64,000 bases of DNA from Nothophaeocryptopus gaeumannii. Lineage: Eukaryota > Ascomycota > Dothideomycetes > Mycosphaerellales > Mycosphaerellaceae. The notes beneath the pieces were generated by a model. It did not search any database. It was not told the origin of the DNA and saw only the letters and a program-made list of their open reading frames with translations. The stretch is from assembly GCA_031771865.1 (NCBI GenBank), contig JASISA010000022.1, forward strand, positions 1,488,001-1,552,000. Direction: 5' to 3'. Position numbers and translations under genes: made by a program. This document shows, in pieces, positions 8,664 to 20,916 of the stretch. Position 1 is the first letter of the stretch, and every line of letters begins with the position of its first letter.

Positions 8664-11066
8664 TCAGGGCTTCGGCTTCTTAGACATGCGTGGACTCGGT
8701 TTCACTCGGTTGGCGTTAGCATCGACGCCCCCGCCATCATCGCCTTCTAATTTTACTGTACTTCTTCGGCGCTTGTTGTTATTGAGATTGGGACTCGTGT
8801 TCTCGCTCGCGACGCTGCTGTTTGTCCCTTGTTGGCTGTGCTGCGGTACCATCGGGGGTGCGGCCATGTTCGATTGATGTGGCGATGGTGTGTGCGAATT
8901 GGCCATGTTCATTCCGGGTGCAAGACTTCCCGGGTTGTTCCCTAAGTGCGGAGACCCGTTCATGGGCAAGTTCATATGTGAGACGTTAGGTGATGAGAAT
9001 TGCTGGTTGGGCATGGGCATGTTCTGCATGCTTGGTGTCCGTGCTCCTTGAGGGACGCCGTTTGGAGGGAGATTTATTTGTGGGTTTCCCTGGCCGTTGG
9101 ATTGCTGGTCGTATGACGCCACAAGAGCTTCCAGTGCTTGTTCTGGTCGCAATTTCTTCTCTTGGGCGTAATGCATCAGGTCCGACATGACGTTCATCGT
9201 CTCACCAATCTAGAGTCCCGTTAGATTGTGTCCATGTATCAGTCGGCTGTTCGTTCTGGCATACCTCTAGGAAATGTTGCACCTTGGATGTGAATCCCAT
9301 GGTACCCTTGGGCGTCTTCGGGAAATGGTCTATCGTCAGGCGGTTCTCAGCTTCTAGCATCTTCTGCTGTGCTTTCGGCAGCTTGTTCTTCGCCATCTTC
9401 GGAGAGCTCTTGTTCGACATCGTCGGCGAGAATTCACCGAGCACCTTTTCGATCTGCTGTCGCGAAACAATTTCCTCCGTGCCGGTGGTTTGGAAAGAGA
9501 ACGCTTCGATCGAGTCTGTTCCAGCTGAAAACAGAACGTGAAGAGAGCCTGTCATTTCCAGCCTTGCCCCATTGGGATATGAGACGGAGAATATAGCGTT
9601 CTGACAGGCGACCTGGTGGCTGCCAGTGGGGTGCGGTACCTCCCGGGCATGCTCGGTATGGAGCCGGAGAGAACTAGCTCCAGAATCGAAGTATGTCCAA
9701 AAGTATCGAGCAATGTTTGGTCGTAACACCTCGAAAACCCTGCTTCGCCCACTCCCACTCGGGTCAGTATTGTCGAAACTGTGTATTAAGCGGCCTTCCT
9801 GGGCAAAATGCTTCTCCACAAAATTGTGCCAATGTGTGATGTTCTTGCCATTAGCTGCAGGACCCTCAGAGCTTTGCATGAAGTTGCTGAGATGGTCGCT
9901 GAAGCTCATGAGCCGCAGTATGAACATGCCAGTCATCCCGCCTTGCGAACCCGGTTGTTGCTGTTGTTGCTGAGCATTTTGCTGCAGACGGGCCTGCATA
10001 GCCTGTTGCCGCTGGAACATAGCAAGCTGCTGTTGTCTTTGCTGTAGTGCTTGTTGCTGCTGCGCGTTAGGTTGCTGTCCCTGCTGAGGTGTCTGCTGGT
10101 TCTGTGCCTGGCCTTGCTGAGCCTGGCCCTGCTGAGGACGCTGCTGCTGGTTTTGCTGCGCTTGCTCGTTCGGATTTGCCATCCGTGATTGCGGGCGCAT
10201 CTGTTGTGCGGCGGCGTTCGGAGGCTGGCCCTGCGGATTTGAGGTTGCAGGCTGGCCTTGATTGCTTTGCTGAGAACTTGCATGCTGCATAGCCAGTTGC
10301 TGCGCCATCTGGTTCTGCTGTTGCTGTTGCTGAGCTTGTTGCTGCTGTACCCGCTGCTGCATCATTTGCATCTGCTGTTGTTGCAAATGCGGCGTGAGCT
10401 GCACAGGTTGCCCGCCAGCCTGAACATGCTGGGCATGCTGCTGCTGCTGCTGCTGCTGCTGTTGTTGCTGCAGTTGCTGAGCCAGTTGAGGAGTCATTTG
10501 CATGCCGGGCTGCATATGCATGCCATTTTGTTGGGCTTGCTGCTGCATCAACTGCATTTGTCGCATCCGCATGATTTGCTGCTGTTGCGCCAATGCTGGG
10601 TTTGCTTGCACTACGGTGTTTAGTTAGCCATATGTTCCGAAGATCCAAGCATTCCAAGCTTCAGCAAAACAACCATCGAATTCGCCACAATACTTTGATC
10701 ATCTCGCTAAGAGCAGTCATGACAAGACTTACTTTGTGCATGCTGATGCTGTGCTTGCAGAGCCATTTGCTGCTGCGGAGTGAGGTGCGCGATGGCTTGC
10801 GCTCCGGACATGCCACCTGCCATACTCTGGCCTCCCATTTGCCCAGGCATGCCCATACCGGCTCCGGGATGTTGTCCGCCTGGTCCCATACCATTTGCGC
10901 CGTGTTGCATGCCCATCATACCTCCCTGATGAGGCGCACCAGAAACGCCAGGATGCATCTGCATCGGCTGGCCCATATGCCCACCCGGAGTTGGCACCAT
11001 TCCGGGATGCGCGTGCTGCATACCTGGATGACCGCCTCCTGGCGTAGGTTGATAAGCGGCCATCAT
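8664..11066 (-). CDS. ptaB: LIM-domain-binding transcription regulator, PtaB/Mfg1 type
   Basis: Nuclear co-regulator of 741 aa from exons 11066-10733, 10610-9265 and 9209-8664. The order is a Met/Gly/His/Pro-rich N-terminus, a long poly-Gln region, a LIM-binding (LDB) domain at roughly residues 340-560 starting near MFILRLMSFSDHL, and an Asn/Pro-rich tail with the basic nuclear-localisation motif NNNKRRRST. Splicing restores codons at both junctions (QHAQ-MQANP and HFLE-IGETM). In Aspergillus, PtaB works with SomA downstream of PKA in adhesion and development; yeast Mfg1 acts with Flo8 in filamentous growth. That role is inferred here by family. The gene has an unusually long upstream region of about 1.9 kb, as expected for a regulated developmental gene. 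Confidence 0.88.
9950..10600 (-). repeat. Poly-glutamine CAG/CAA repeat region inside the PtaB-type gene
   Basis: The coding strand is dominated by CAG and CAA triplets, giving many Gln runs. The longest is about a dozen consecutive Gln codons near 10438-10472, where the plus strand shows uninterrupted CTG repeats. Such tracts expand and contract and are a likely source of strain-to-strain length differences in this regulator. Confidence 0.85.
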
Positions 11067-12954
11067 CTTGCTATGTTCCCGTCGTTACCACGCGCGGCCG
11101 ATGCACTGATGGGGGGGTCGAATACGCGCTGTGTTATTCGATCGCGGTGTCGCAAATCTTCGCTGCCGGCCTGAGAGCGGTCGAACAGCAGTCTCTAGGC
11201 CGGGCAAACAATGCATAAGGCGGTGCTGTCTGGGTACTATCGCAAGTGTGGCATCGGAGGTCCTCAACACGTGCTCGCGAAGCGGTGGTGAAGTCAGCGA
11301 GGCGGGACGGGAAGTCTAAGGCTCCGCAGTGCAGAGAGCTGTATTACGTAGCAATGCGCGAGATCCAGAGGGTGGCCAGTAGCGCGAGTAGTCGTGGTCG
11401 TGGTGCGTGGGCTTATGGGTTGCGTGAGAGAGAGTGCTACTCCTACCCGATGCGACGGGTGCCCGAGTACCGGCAGTAGACAAGCCAGCCAGCGCACCGG
11501 CAGAGCGTCGATCAGCGGAGGAGAGGGAGCGCCGTACAGATATACAGCGAGCAGCGCCCGGCGGACACTGTCGTTGTCGATGTCGTGGTCGTCGTTCCTC
11601 GCAAGGATATCGCGGGCGAATTAGCGCATGGTAGTAGTAGTAGTAGCGGCGGCGGCGGTGGACTCGCGATGAACGTGAACTGCGACGATGTCGGGGCGAG
11701 GAGGGATGAGATGAGATGGATGCCCAGCGTTCTGGTGGCTAGCCGCGACCTCAGGCATCAAAGCGGGCCGCAAGCCTCGCACTCGCACTCCCGTCTCCCG
11801 AGCACATAAATTCCCAGCTCGAAATCTCATTTCCTCCAGCAAAGAACCACAACTTCAACGACCTTTCCACCGGCCTGCCTCCTACCCGTCGCGTGCTCGA
11901 CAGCAAGTCCAGCTGGTATGTATGCTCACTCTACAGCTTCACACACCCACATCGAATGATGACACTCACAAATTATTGTCTTCTTTTCCCAGCTGAGTCG
12001 CCCTTGAAGAAATCAGTCTTTCCGTCTGCCCTTCGCCGGGCGGATGTATACTTGCCAGTAACCTTTGTCTGACATCCGAAACACCCGCACACATCATCGC
12101 ACCGAAGTTGGGTTTTGAGCTCCAGCTAACGTCGCTGTCAACAGGTCGCATAGGTCACTGCCGCCGAACACAGCTCGCTACCGAACCCCGCGACGTCTCA
12201 GGTTGCAAGCCAGACTCATGCACCGCTGCTCAATCGACTTTTCCGGCGCTGGTCGCGTCAGAGGTGTGACAGCCTGGTGGGCTATATGTGAGGGACGATA
12301 TGCTCTCGTCTGAGTGCATAGCCGGCGGCAGCGATCTGCCGAAGCACTCGTGCCTGTCAAAGGCAGACAAGAGGTCGGTACAACATTTTCTTCTCTTGCA
12401 CACACTGCACACACATGTGCACCTCCCAGCTGGATGATGAAAATCTTTACCACATTCGCAGTTTCCACTCGAGCCTCCGCCAAGAACCTACATAGGAGTG
12501 CAGATGAGGGCGCAATCTTCCTTGGATGTCTGACCCAACCAGCAACACATCATCTTCGTCATTTTGACACGAGAACTTCTGATGATCGCTGCTAACATGC
12601 CAAGTGCAGGTCTCCCTACACTGGTCAATTACCGTGTTAGCCTCTTTTCATCAGCCTCTGAGCCACCCGCTCAGTCCTGGAGAAGATGGTCAAGGTTGTC
12701 TTGTCGAAGAACCCTGTCTGGAGGAGCCATTTCCTTTTCCTATTCCTTTCATGTCGTGACGCATGTTATGCGCCTGACCTCGTGCTTCATGTATGGAAAG
12801 GAGACCACTAGTAACGTAAGGGAGAGAAGCTTTAGCCTTGACTTCAACATTTGACAGAGGCTAAGTACACTGTGTAATCTGATACACTCGCTTGCATATA
12901 TCTAAACAATCTAATGCACACCAAAACACCTCATCTCAACTTTCTCCTCGCACC
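11067..12954. other. Long intergenic region upstream of the PtaB-type gene
   Basis: About 1.9 kb between the PtaB-type start and the V-ATPase B stop. It contains a trinucleotide repeat at 11631-11659. It also has two plus-strand GT...AG segments that look like introns (about 11915-11992 and possibly one ending at about 12144) without a convincing protein. The last 100-150 bp are the V-ATPase 3' end. Short open frames exist, but none is supported by a domain. Confidence 0.4.
11631..11659. repeat. Trinucleotide microsatellite (GTA)n-(CGG)n
   Basis: Five to six GTA units run directly into four CGG units upstream of the PtaB-type gene. It is non-coding as far as I can see and useful mainly as a polymorphic marker. 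Confidence 0.85.
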
Positions 12955-14734
12955 CTATGTATCAATCAAGTCCTCACTGTTATCGCCGTTCTGTTTCGGC
13001 GCCTCCTCCCCGTTCTCGTTATCCCTCGTGTCCTTGTTACCACCCTTCTTACTCTGCCTCTGATAGTACTGGTCAAGCACTTTCTTCGGGATTCTGTTAA
13101 GCAACTCCTTGGGGTAAATCCTCAGAAGCTCCCAAGCCATATCGAGACCATCAAAGATAGATCGCTTTTCGTACGCTCCTTGGTTGATGTACGTCTTCTC
13201 GAACTTCTCCAGGAACTCCAGAGAAAGCTTGTCTTCGTTGCTGAGAGCTTCCTCTCCAACGACTGCCTTCATGGATGCTGCGTCACGACCGATGGCGTAT
13301 TTGGCGTAGAGCTGGTTGGAGACATCCGAGTGATCCTTGCGCGTGTGACCTTCTCCAATGGCGGACTTCATGAGACGGGAGAGGGACGGCAGAACGTTGA
13401 TCGGTGGGTAGATGCCCTTGTTGTAAAGCTGACGGTCGACGAAAATTTGTCCTTCCGTGATGTAACCTGTCAAGTCGGGAATTGGATGTGTGATATCTGC
13501 GCCGAGGTCAGCAAGAGTTCATGGCTGGTTTCTTGTATTTGAGCTCACCATCGTTAGGCATGGTCAGGATAGGAATCTGGGTGATGGATCCGTTGCGTCC
13601 CTCAACACGGCCGGCGCGCTCGTAGATGGTAGACAAATCCGTGTACATGTAACCTGGGTAACCACGACGACCTGGCACTTCTTCTCGGGCAGCGGACACC
13701 TCACGGAGAGCATCGCAGTAAGACGAAAGATCGGTAAGAATGACCAGGACGTGCTTCTCCAGTTGGTAGGCATAGTACTCGGCGGTTGTAAGTGCGAGAC
13801 GAGGAGTGATGATACGCTCGATGGTAGGATCGTTGGCCAAGTTGAGGAAGAGAGTGACGCGCTCCATACTGCCGTTCTCCTCGAAGTCCTTGGTGAAGAA
13901 TCGCGATGTCTCCAAGTTGACACCCATGGCACCGAAAACAATGGAGAAGTTCTCCTCGTGACCATCGTGTGTACCCTTGTTGGTTATGCCTTGTTGTTGA
14001 ACAAGACCAGCCTGTCTACAGATCTGAGCGGCGATTTCGTTGTGGGGGAGACCAGCAGCCGAGAAGATGGGAATCTTTTGTCCACGGGCGACCGAGTTCA
14101 TGGTGTCGATGGCGGAGATACCAGTCGAGATCATCTCTTCGGGGTAGACTCGCGAGTATGGGTTGATTGGCGATCCGTTGATATCCAGGTAGTCCTCTGC
14201 TAGCACTTTGGGTCCCTTGTCAATGGCTCGTCCAGATCCATCGAAGACACGACCCAGCATGTCTTCTGACACGCCGAGCTTCAAGCTGTGTCCAGTGAAC
14301 TCGACTTTGGTCTGTCGAGATCAGAGTCAGTATAGACCCATACTCTTATTGAACATCCGTTTGCGCACCTTCTTGACGTCAATGCCTGAAGTGCCCTCGA
14401 ACACCTGGACGACAGCTCGATTGCCTGGTATCCACTGTCAGTTCCTCCGTGCCTCGCGCATCTTTTCAGCGTAGCCGTCTCATACCTCTTGCTTCAAGCA
14501 CCTGTCCCGATCTTTCTGTGCCATCGGGAAGCGTCAAAGACACAATCTCGTTGAATCGGGGGAATTTGACCTATGTCCACATCACTCAGCATGGCTCTCT
14601 TGTACCCCTCCCTGAGAGATTCTCACATTCTCCAACATGACCAAAGGCCCATTGACACCTCCAATCGTATTGTACCGGACGCGAGGCGTCACGGTCATCA
14701 TCCGTGGGTCCACGGTTTGGTCGTCCTTCGCCAT
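12955..14734 (-). CDS. VMA2: V-type proton ATPase subunit B
   Basis: Non-catalytic nucleotide-binding B subunit of the V1 sector, which acidifies vacuoles and endosomes. Five exons (14734-14627, 14570-14486, 14424-14369, 14311-13549, 13496-12955) give 517 aa, the normal family length. Visible landmarks are the N-terminal beta-barrel (RVRYNTIGGVNGPLV), the central segment around MISTGISAIDTMNSVARGQ, and the family signature ending SITQIPILTMPND, which is rejoined to DITHPIPDLTGYITEGQ by the last splice. The acidic, Asn/Glu-rich C-terminus is usual in fungal B subunits. The gene is divergent from Gon7 across about 365 bp, suggesting a shared housekeeping promoter. Confidence 0.97.
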
Positions 14735-15099
14735 AGCGGCGGTGTTTTGAGCGGCGACCTGGTTTCGGGAGGGTTTCGTTCGTGGGTATATGTAGACCTC
14801 AGCGGTACCGCTGTTGTGTAGTGGTCTATAATCGGAGGATATTGGCGACGGAGGACGGTAGTGGTGTGGACTGCCGCTGCGGCGAAACTTCGAACAGCTG
14901 CAGCTGCCTTCTTGGACAGCTTGGAGCTGTCGTCAAAGAGAGTGGCACGGGCCAGGCCAAGCCAGCCACCCACGTCTCAAGATCCCTTGAAATCACATGA
15001 AATGTTGAATAAGAACTTGGAGGCCGTCGAACAAGAAGCTCTTCATCTCTTACGCCAGTCCTCGAACACATCTACACTCCCTTCAACACATCAATCAAG

Positions 15100-15393
15100 A
15101 TGGTTCAGCAAGCTCTCACCGCAGACTACGCCTCTTCGTCTGGCACACACACCTTCTCCTCAGATCTTCCACCTCTGCCAAAAGACGGCAGCGTAGAAGA
15201 GAAGACGACCTACCTTTCCGCTTTGCGCGCAGGTGCTAGCAAAGTTCAAGGCGAGATCAATGCCTTCCTGACACAGAAGATGGAAGACGATAAAGCTGCC
15301 GACGCAGCAGCCACGGGCGTGAAGAAAGTCAAGATCGACCAGGACAAGGAGGAGGAAATGTATGGCGAAGAGGATCCTGAGAACGACGGTTGA
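15100..15393 (+). CDS. GON7: EKC/KEOPS complex subunit Gon7
   Basis: Small disordered subunit of the EKC/KEOPS complex, which makes the universal tRNA t6A37 modification and also affects telomeres and transcription. It is 97 aa in one exon. Family features are the THTFSSDLPPLP segment, the helix KTTYLSALRAGASKVQGEIN with FLTQKMEDDKA after it, and a strongly acidic tail (EEEMYGEEDPEND). The start follows TCAAG, and the length is typical. It converges on the SPX transporter gene, whose stop lies about 145 bp downstream. Confidence 0.82.
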   Translation: MVQQALTADYASSSGTHTFSSDLPPLPKDGSVEEKTTYLSALRAGASKVQGEINAFLTQKMEDDKAADAAATGVKKVKIDQDKEEEMYGEEDPENDG

Positions 15394-15538
15394 AACACAA
15401 GAAATGAGCCCGCTAGAAAATGAGGCAAGATCAAAGACTTGAACAAATGCTTCGCTTGACATTCAAGAAGGGCATGCATTCTATCAAATCTAAGATCTCG
15501 AGACGAACCTCGAAGGAAGCCGTGAGAAAGGCTGTCGA

Positions 15539-18419
15539 TTAAAATCCAACCGCAACGCAAAGCCCATATCCAACGCTGATGACGACGACGTATGCGAGAA
15601 TGCTGCTGGGGATACCTCTGGTCAAGAAGTGGCGGACTTGGAGGTAGCGCTGGCCGGTTTGAGGATCTTCCATCATGATAGCGGCTAGGGGAAGTCAGCA
15701 CGGGTTCAATGCGAAGAAAGGTGATGGGTTGGGTAAACTTACTCATATTCGGGAATCCGCTTGTGGGCAGCCCCATGGCCATGGAAGCCATCAACACGGA
15801 GATCATGACCAAGAGATTAGGATGCGGCTCCTCCATGTTTGCACCAACTTCGCGAACTAGGGGAAGGATGATGAGGGCGGCGACCGTGTGGCTGATGAAT
15901 GTTGCAACGATAGCGATCAGGGCGGCGAATGTGCAGACAATTCCGTAGAGCGACAGGTGCTCTACCTCATCAGTGATCGCAACCGCAATAGTCTTCAACA
16001 AGCCAGAACTGTTGACGGACTTGCCCAGCGCCAGACCACCCGCGGCGAGGATGATGATAGTCCATAGGAAGTTATTGAAGTCCTCTTTGGTCAGGATGCC
16101 TGTGCCAAAGAACAGTACAATTGGGATAATCGCAATGACACCCATGTCTCCGAAGATGCCTTCAAGTTGATGGCTAACGCACCATAGAACGATAGTCGCA
16201 AGAGTAACCACCGAGATGAACCACTGGATGCCGTTGAACTTGTCCTTCATCTGTCGAATGGGTACGATGGTGGTGTTTCTGCCAGGGCGGAAGGTGACCA
16301 ACAGTAGCACCCAGATCAGAAGGAGCGACACAATGCACACTGGCAAAGCAATGAAGAACCAAGTTCCCCAGTTGGGCTGTGGCTGCATGTTCTCCAAAGC
16401 AATGAGGTTCTGTGGTGAGGCGATTGGCGACGCAGCACCGCCGATGTTCGATGCCAGAGCGATGCCGAGCAGCAAAGCCTTTGACATGTCGCTATCAGCA
16501 GGTAGATTGCGCAGGATAGGCTGGATGATGCTGAAGCAGAGAACAGGTGCAGCAACATTGCTGATCCACATACTCGCAAATGTCGCAACCCCCATGCTTG
16601 TGAGGAGCACCGTCCGAGGTCGAGTACCGGCTTTTGACAGCACAAAGGTGGCCATCATTTTGGCAATGTTGTACTTGCTCAATGCAGCGGCGATGGTAAA
16701 GCCACCAAGCAAAAGCATGATCACAGGAGTCCACATAGAAGCAAAGACGTACCCTGCTGCCTCTTTGCTGGAGAGTCGCCGGTTGGGCTTGCTGTCTTCC
16801 CGCACAACCTGTAGAATAACGCATAGGAACGGCACTAGCATGGATGTGACAAAGAGAGGGATCGCCTCTGTTGCCCAGAGCAAGCTGACGAAGATGACCA
16901 GAGCCAAGCAATTCTGCTGTTCTGACTTCTCCATGATTGGCACTGCGAGTAGCACCGCGAAGACGGCGATGCATGCGCACAGCACCCAGAATGTTCCTGT
17001 GACAAGAAACTTGGGGCACCTATATTTGCCAATAGGCAGCGTGACCTCCTTGATTGTACCATCCTCTTCGTCACCTTGAAGTCGCGCTTTCTTGGGATCT
17101 GAGTCCTGGCCAAGCATGGTATTTCTGATGCCCATATTCGCGGCCTGGGCTTTCCGCTCAATGCCAATCATCTCTCGCCAGACAGTGTTCCGCTCCCAAA
17201 CAACATGCTCTCTCAGGTGCAGTCGCAGTTCTTGGCGAGCAGCCTCTACATCGCCCTTCGTTACGATGCCTGCATAGGCCTGTTCGACCTTTTCGATGTG
17301 ATCCGTAAGGGTGTCCATCGTATTGCTCTGGAAAGGTGCGGCGGTTCTGACATTCGAATCCAAATATGAGCTTTTCAGATTGCGGTCCAGGATCTTGTCA
17401 TACTTCTTCAGCACTTTCTTGAAGCCCGTCTCATTCAGTTGTATGAAGGATCGCAGCTCGCATAGATTGACGTAGAGATTGACAGTCCTCTTCTTGAGCG
17501 TGATGCCTTCGTCATAGAGTGCTTGCAGAGCATCGTCTCCAAAGTCATTGAAAGCCTGGCTAGGCCTACGTCTGATCTCTGCTGAGGAGTCGTAGTCACT
17601 CGCGTGCGCGCCTGTAGCCAGATCCTGCGCTCGCGCAGATGGTCTCCTGTCCTTCCCCCTGTCTAGCGTTTTAGACCTCTCCAATGTCGACTGGCTCTTA
17701 GTCAAAGGAGCATTCTCATCGTCGTCACTCTCATCCTCTTCTTCAATGGTATCGCGCCTGTCATTGCTGCTGGCTACTGACTTCCGGCGCTTGTTTGGGT
17801 TAGGGAAGCTGCGGAATATGCTCTGCTGCCTCGCTCGCGCCCAAACACTCTGCCTGCGCTCGCCGCCCTGTCCGTCTGCTTCACCAGCAGCATGTTCGGC
17901 CTCGAACTCTTCCACATCCCGCAAGAGGGCATCAACTTCGCCAAAGATCTCAAGCTCTTTCAGCTGGAAGAAGCTGCAGATCTTCTCCAGCTCGTCGTCA
18001 AGCTTCCTAGAAAACACCTTGTCTGGGTCGTCCACTGATCCATGTGCCAGTAAAGGCGAGGATTCGGGATCCGCAGCACTGGATGCTATCTGTCCATTTT
18101 GGTTGACTTGTTTCTCAAGTTGGTATATGAGCTTCTTCAAGTTCGAGTAGGCAATGTAGTTAGAAGACCAGTCCGGAACGGCATTGAACTGAATGCTATG
18201 AGAAAACTTCATGTCGCGCTCGACGAGATCGCAGAGCTTCTGCCTGCGTCGAAGGCTGCCTCGGGAAGCGGGTCGTAGGAAGTCGGCAGGTGAGCGGTCA
18301 GTCGGCGCAAGCGCTGGTGGTGGAAGCTCTCCAAGCTCGAGGCCTAATGACTCGTCTTCGTCCCTTCGCAAGTATTTCGCAGACTGCCTTCGAGAAGAGA
18401 AGCTAGGCCATGCCGTCAT
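15539..18419 (-). CDS. SPX-domain low-affinity phosphate transporter (Pho87/Pho90/Pho91 type)
   Basis: Membrane transporter for inorganic phosphate, regulated through its SPX domain, which senses inositol pyrophosphates. Exons 18419-15743 and 15684-15539 give 940 aa. The SPX domain begins at residue 70 (MKFSHSIQFNAVPDWSSNYI) and continues through FIQLNETGFKKVLKKYDKIL. It is followed by about a dozen hydrophobic segments of the DASS/ArsB anion-symporter fold, with the motifs MGLPTSGFPN and SNIGGAASPIASPQN. The splice near the end replaces a spurious read-through tail with a normal last helix ending AVGF. Most relatives start at the SPX methionine (18212), which has the better Kozak context. 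The 69-codon extension is open but unproven. Confidence 0.9.
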
Positions 18420-18726
18420 GTAGGCCGCAGCATGTGTTGTAGGCGATGACCGCCGTCGTGCGGGAGGAGTGTAAGTCTAGCCACAACCATCGGCCTCTTT
18501 GCGGCGACGTGGGCGTGGGCGTGGGCTTCATATCGTAGGGTTCACTATTGGCCAGCAAGCGCGGCTTCTGCGGCTGTGGCCTGCTTGTACCACATGGGCT
18601 GACTTGAAGCCTGAAATAGAAGATCTAGGTGCTTGTCACATGCAAACATGAAGCTCTCGAATGGTGGCACTTAACGTTTTGTAGGAATGAAGTGAGGGTA
18701 CACATTAATTTCTAGGATCGCTCTCT
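18420..18726. other. Short promoter/3' region
   Basis: About 300 bp separating the SPX transporter start from the stop of the nitronate monooxygenase gene. It includes a GGGCGTGGGCGTGGGC direct repeat near 18511. No gene is seen. Confidence 0.4.
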
Positions 18727-19900
18727 TCATAATTTCGAACTAGGAGTAAATACAATCTTGCCAGACTGTTCGAGTGCCAGCTTCGCTTCTCGCACCATCT
18801 CATCCACAATCTCAGCAGCAGTCTGCCCTGCCTTGTTCACAGAGCCCACCACAATGCCAACCGGTCTCAGCGCTGCATAATCTTCAATCTCATCCGTCAA
18901 TTTCCCCGACTCGTGAAGCTGATCAAGCTCATGGACAAGGGGTACAATGCCTCTCGATGTGAGATCTTTGATCTCTGCCTGTCGATTGGTCTGCCAAACA
19001 TCAAGATACGGGTTTCGTAGTGCTCGCAACGGACGTCCAGACCATATGGTCAATTTGATCCAAGAGTCGTAGCCGGCTTCAATCACTTGCTGCTTCCAAT
19101 TGTCTGGCGCTTTCGATTCGACGCTCGGAAAGAATCTTGTTCCAACCCAGACTCCACTTGCGCCAAGCATGAGCGAAGCTGCGAGAGATCTTCCGTCGTT
19201 GATCCCACCAGCAGCAACAAGCGTCACCGGCTTGCCCGTCAGAGGTGATGTGTACTTCTTGCAAATGTCGGCGCACGCGGGGATGAAGACCATGGAGGGT
19301 ATGTCGCCTGTGTGGCCACTGGCTTCACCGCCTTGAGCGCAGGTAATATCAACTCCAGCGGCGCAAGCTTTGAGGACATGCTTCGGGTGGCCGACCATAT
19401 TCATGACTAGTACGTTGGCTTTGTGGAATTTCTCGATCGCCCATGGTTCAGGAACGCCCACAGCCGAAACGAATAGTCTTGCTCCGCTGTCAATCACAAT
19501 GTCCAGGAGTTCACCCAAGGTGCCATGCGTGTAGTCGTACTATTCACTCAGTGTTAATCTCGTTCATCGTAAACCTTGATATGTGCTAATCCTGACGCAC
19601 GTTCGTTTTCCTAGCACTGCCACCAACCTGCGGAAGTAATAAGTCAACGCCAAAGGGTGCGTTCTCACATTCTCGTTCCTCCAATTCACCCTTCAACTCT
19701 GCGAGCATGTCTTTCAACATTGTCGTAGTATATCGAGCTCCACCGACCGTTCCAAAGCCGCCAGCTGCAGTCACCGCGGCGGCGAGCTTGGGACCAGCCA
19801 CTTGATCCATCCCTGCCAGCATGACCGGATGTTGCACGCCCAAGAACGCCGTCAGCGGCGTGAACAAGGTGGATCCAGAAGTCATAGCACTCAGTGGCAT
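18727..19900 (-). CDS. Nitronate monooxygenase (2-nitropropane dioxygenase family)
   Basis: FMN enzyme oxidising alkyl nitronates, which protects against toxic nitro compounds such as propionate-3-nitronate. Exons 19900-19601 and 19539-18727 give 370 aa. Family signatures include HPVMLAGMDQVAGPKLAAAV near the N-terminus and GGEASGHTG, with the catalytic histidine at about residue 176. LVAAGGINDGRSLAASLMLGA and GVWVGTRF form the phosphate-binding part of the TIM barrel. The intron has donor GTGCGT and acceptor AATAG. A second in-frame ATG lies at 19885. The gene is divergent from an Ldh2-family dehydrogenase gene; a functional link is possible but not shown by sequence. Confidence 0.92.
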
Positions 19901-20916
19901 AGTCGTAATTGGGCTCGGTCGCCAGTTTAGTGTGATGTGTTCCCAGATTGGCCACTCGTAGCTCTCACGTTGACGCTGTACGCTCGGATTGCTACTTGAG
20001 CCAGTAATCGCTGTTGAATGCACGCACCGCAGGACTAGAACATAGTTGCAATGCAAGTAATGGACAAGAACTTGGAACAGCGAGAGTGAAAGAGGGTACT
20101 TACCCTCTGACAGGAGTTCATCGATAGAGACAGCATAAGCGATCAGACTGCCCACTTACGCCCTGCCGAGCCGAGGTGGTGGATAGTCCATTTTTGGAGT
20201 GATATCTCGAACCCGAGGGGAATTGTAGTCGATGGTTCCATATCATGCCACTACCCAACAGCGACTTTGATACGAAGCACGAGGCTGTCAAGAGATCAGA
20301 CTTGGCAGTGCTGAGTAATCGATTCGATTCCTGAGGCACTTAGACGGCTCTTTCAAGCTTCCAGCAAAACACGACATCAACATGCTTGCTCTTTTGGTCG
20401 GAGTGACACTATCAATGAGCTGCTTCGCTGGACTCGCTTCCTCCGATCTGTGACGTACGTGTCGGTATCCGCTGGCGATTGGGACCACGGCCGTAACTCT
20501 TCGAGTCTTGCGGCCTGAGGCGAGGGACGGAAGTTCCGTTGAGTACCATTGTTGCTCTTGCGGAACATCCGGCGTCTGCTCTTCGAGACATCGAGAACAG
20601 TATGATTTGTGAGTAGAAGGCAGCAATAGCAACTCGGCTCACCACCAAAAGCGCTCGTTCTCGCGAACGAGTCAACAGCCGCAGCAAGCTCGCCGACCTC
20701 GCATGACCGGTCCATAGTCCTACAGGACATGATATATCCATTCGGCATCCTCCACTAACATCGCAGTAAGCGATCCTCTCCATACCGTACGAACAGATCC
20801 TCCAAGTCCTGTCTGTTGAAGAGACACACCTAAACCTGATCGTTTCGAGCTTGAACACGTCTCTGGCAAAGCCTTACAACAACAAACCGAAGAACAAGAT
20901 CAACTTATTATCCATC
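19901..20916. other. Bidirectional promoter region
   Basis: About 1 kb between the divergent nitronate monooxygenase and Ldh2-type genes. Open frames on the minus strand overlap but have no domain and no consistent codon bias. The 60 bp before 20917 are A/C-rich like other leaders in the window. Confidence 0.4.

Noticed and set aside
15246..15538. Unspliced C-terminal read-through of the SPX transporter
   Set aside because: A GTAAGT...CCCTAG intron gives the normal last transmembrane helix, and the read-through tail overlaps Gon7 antisense.
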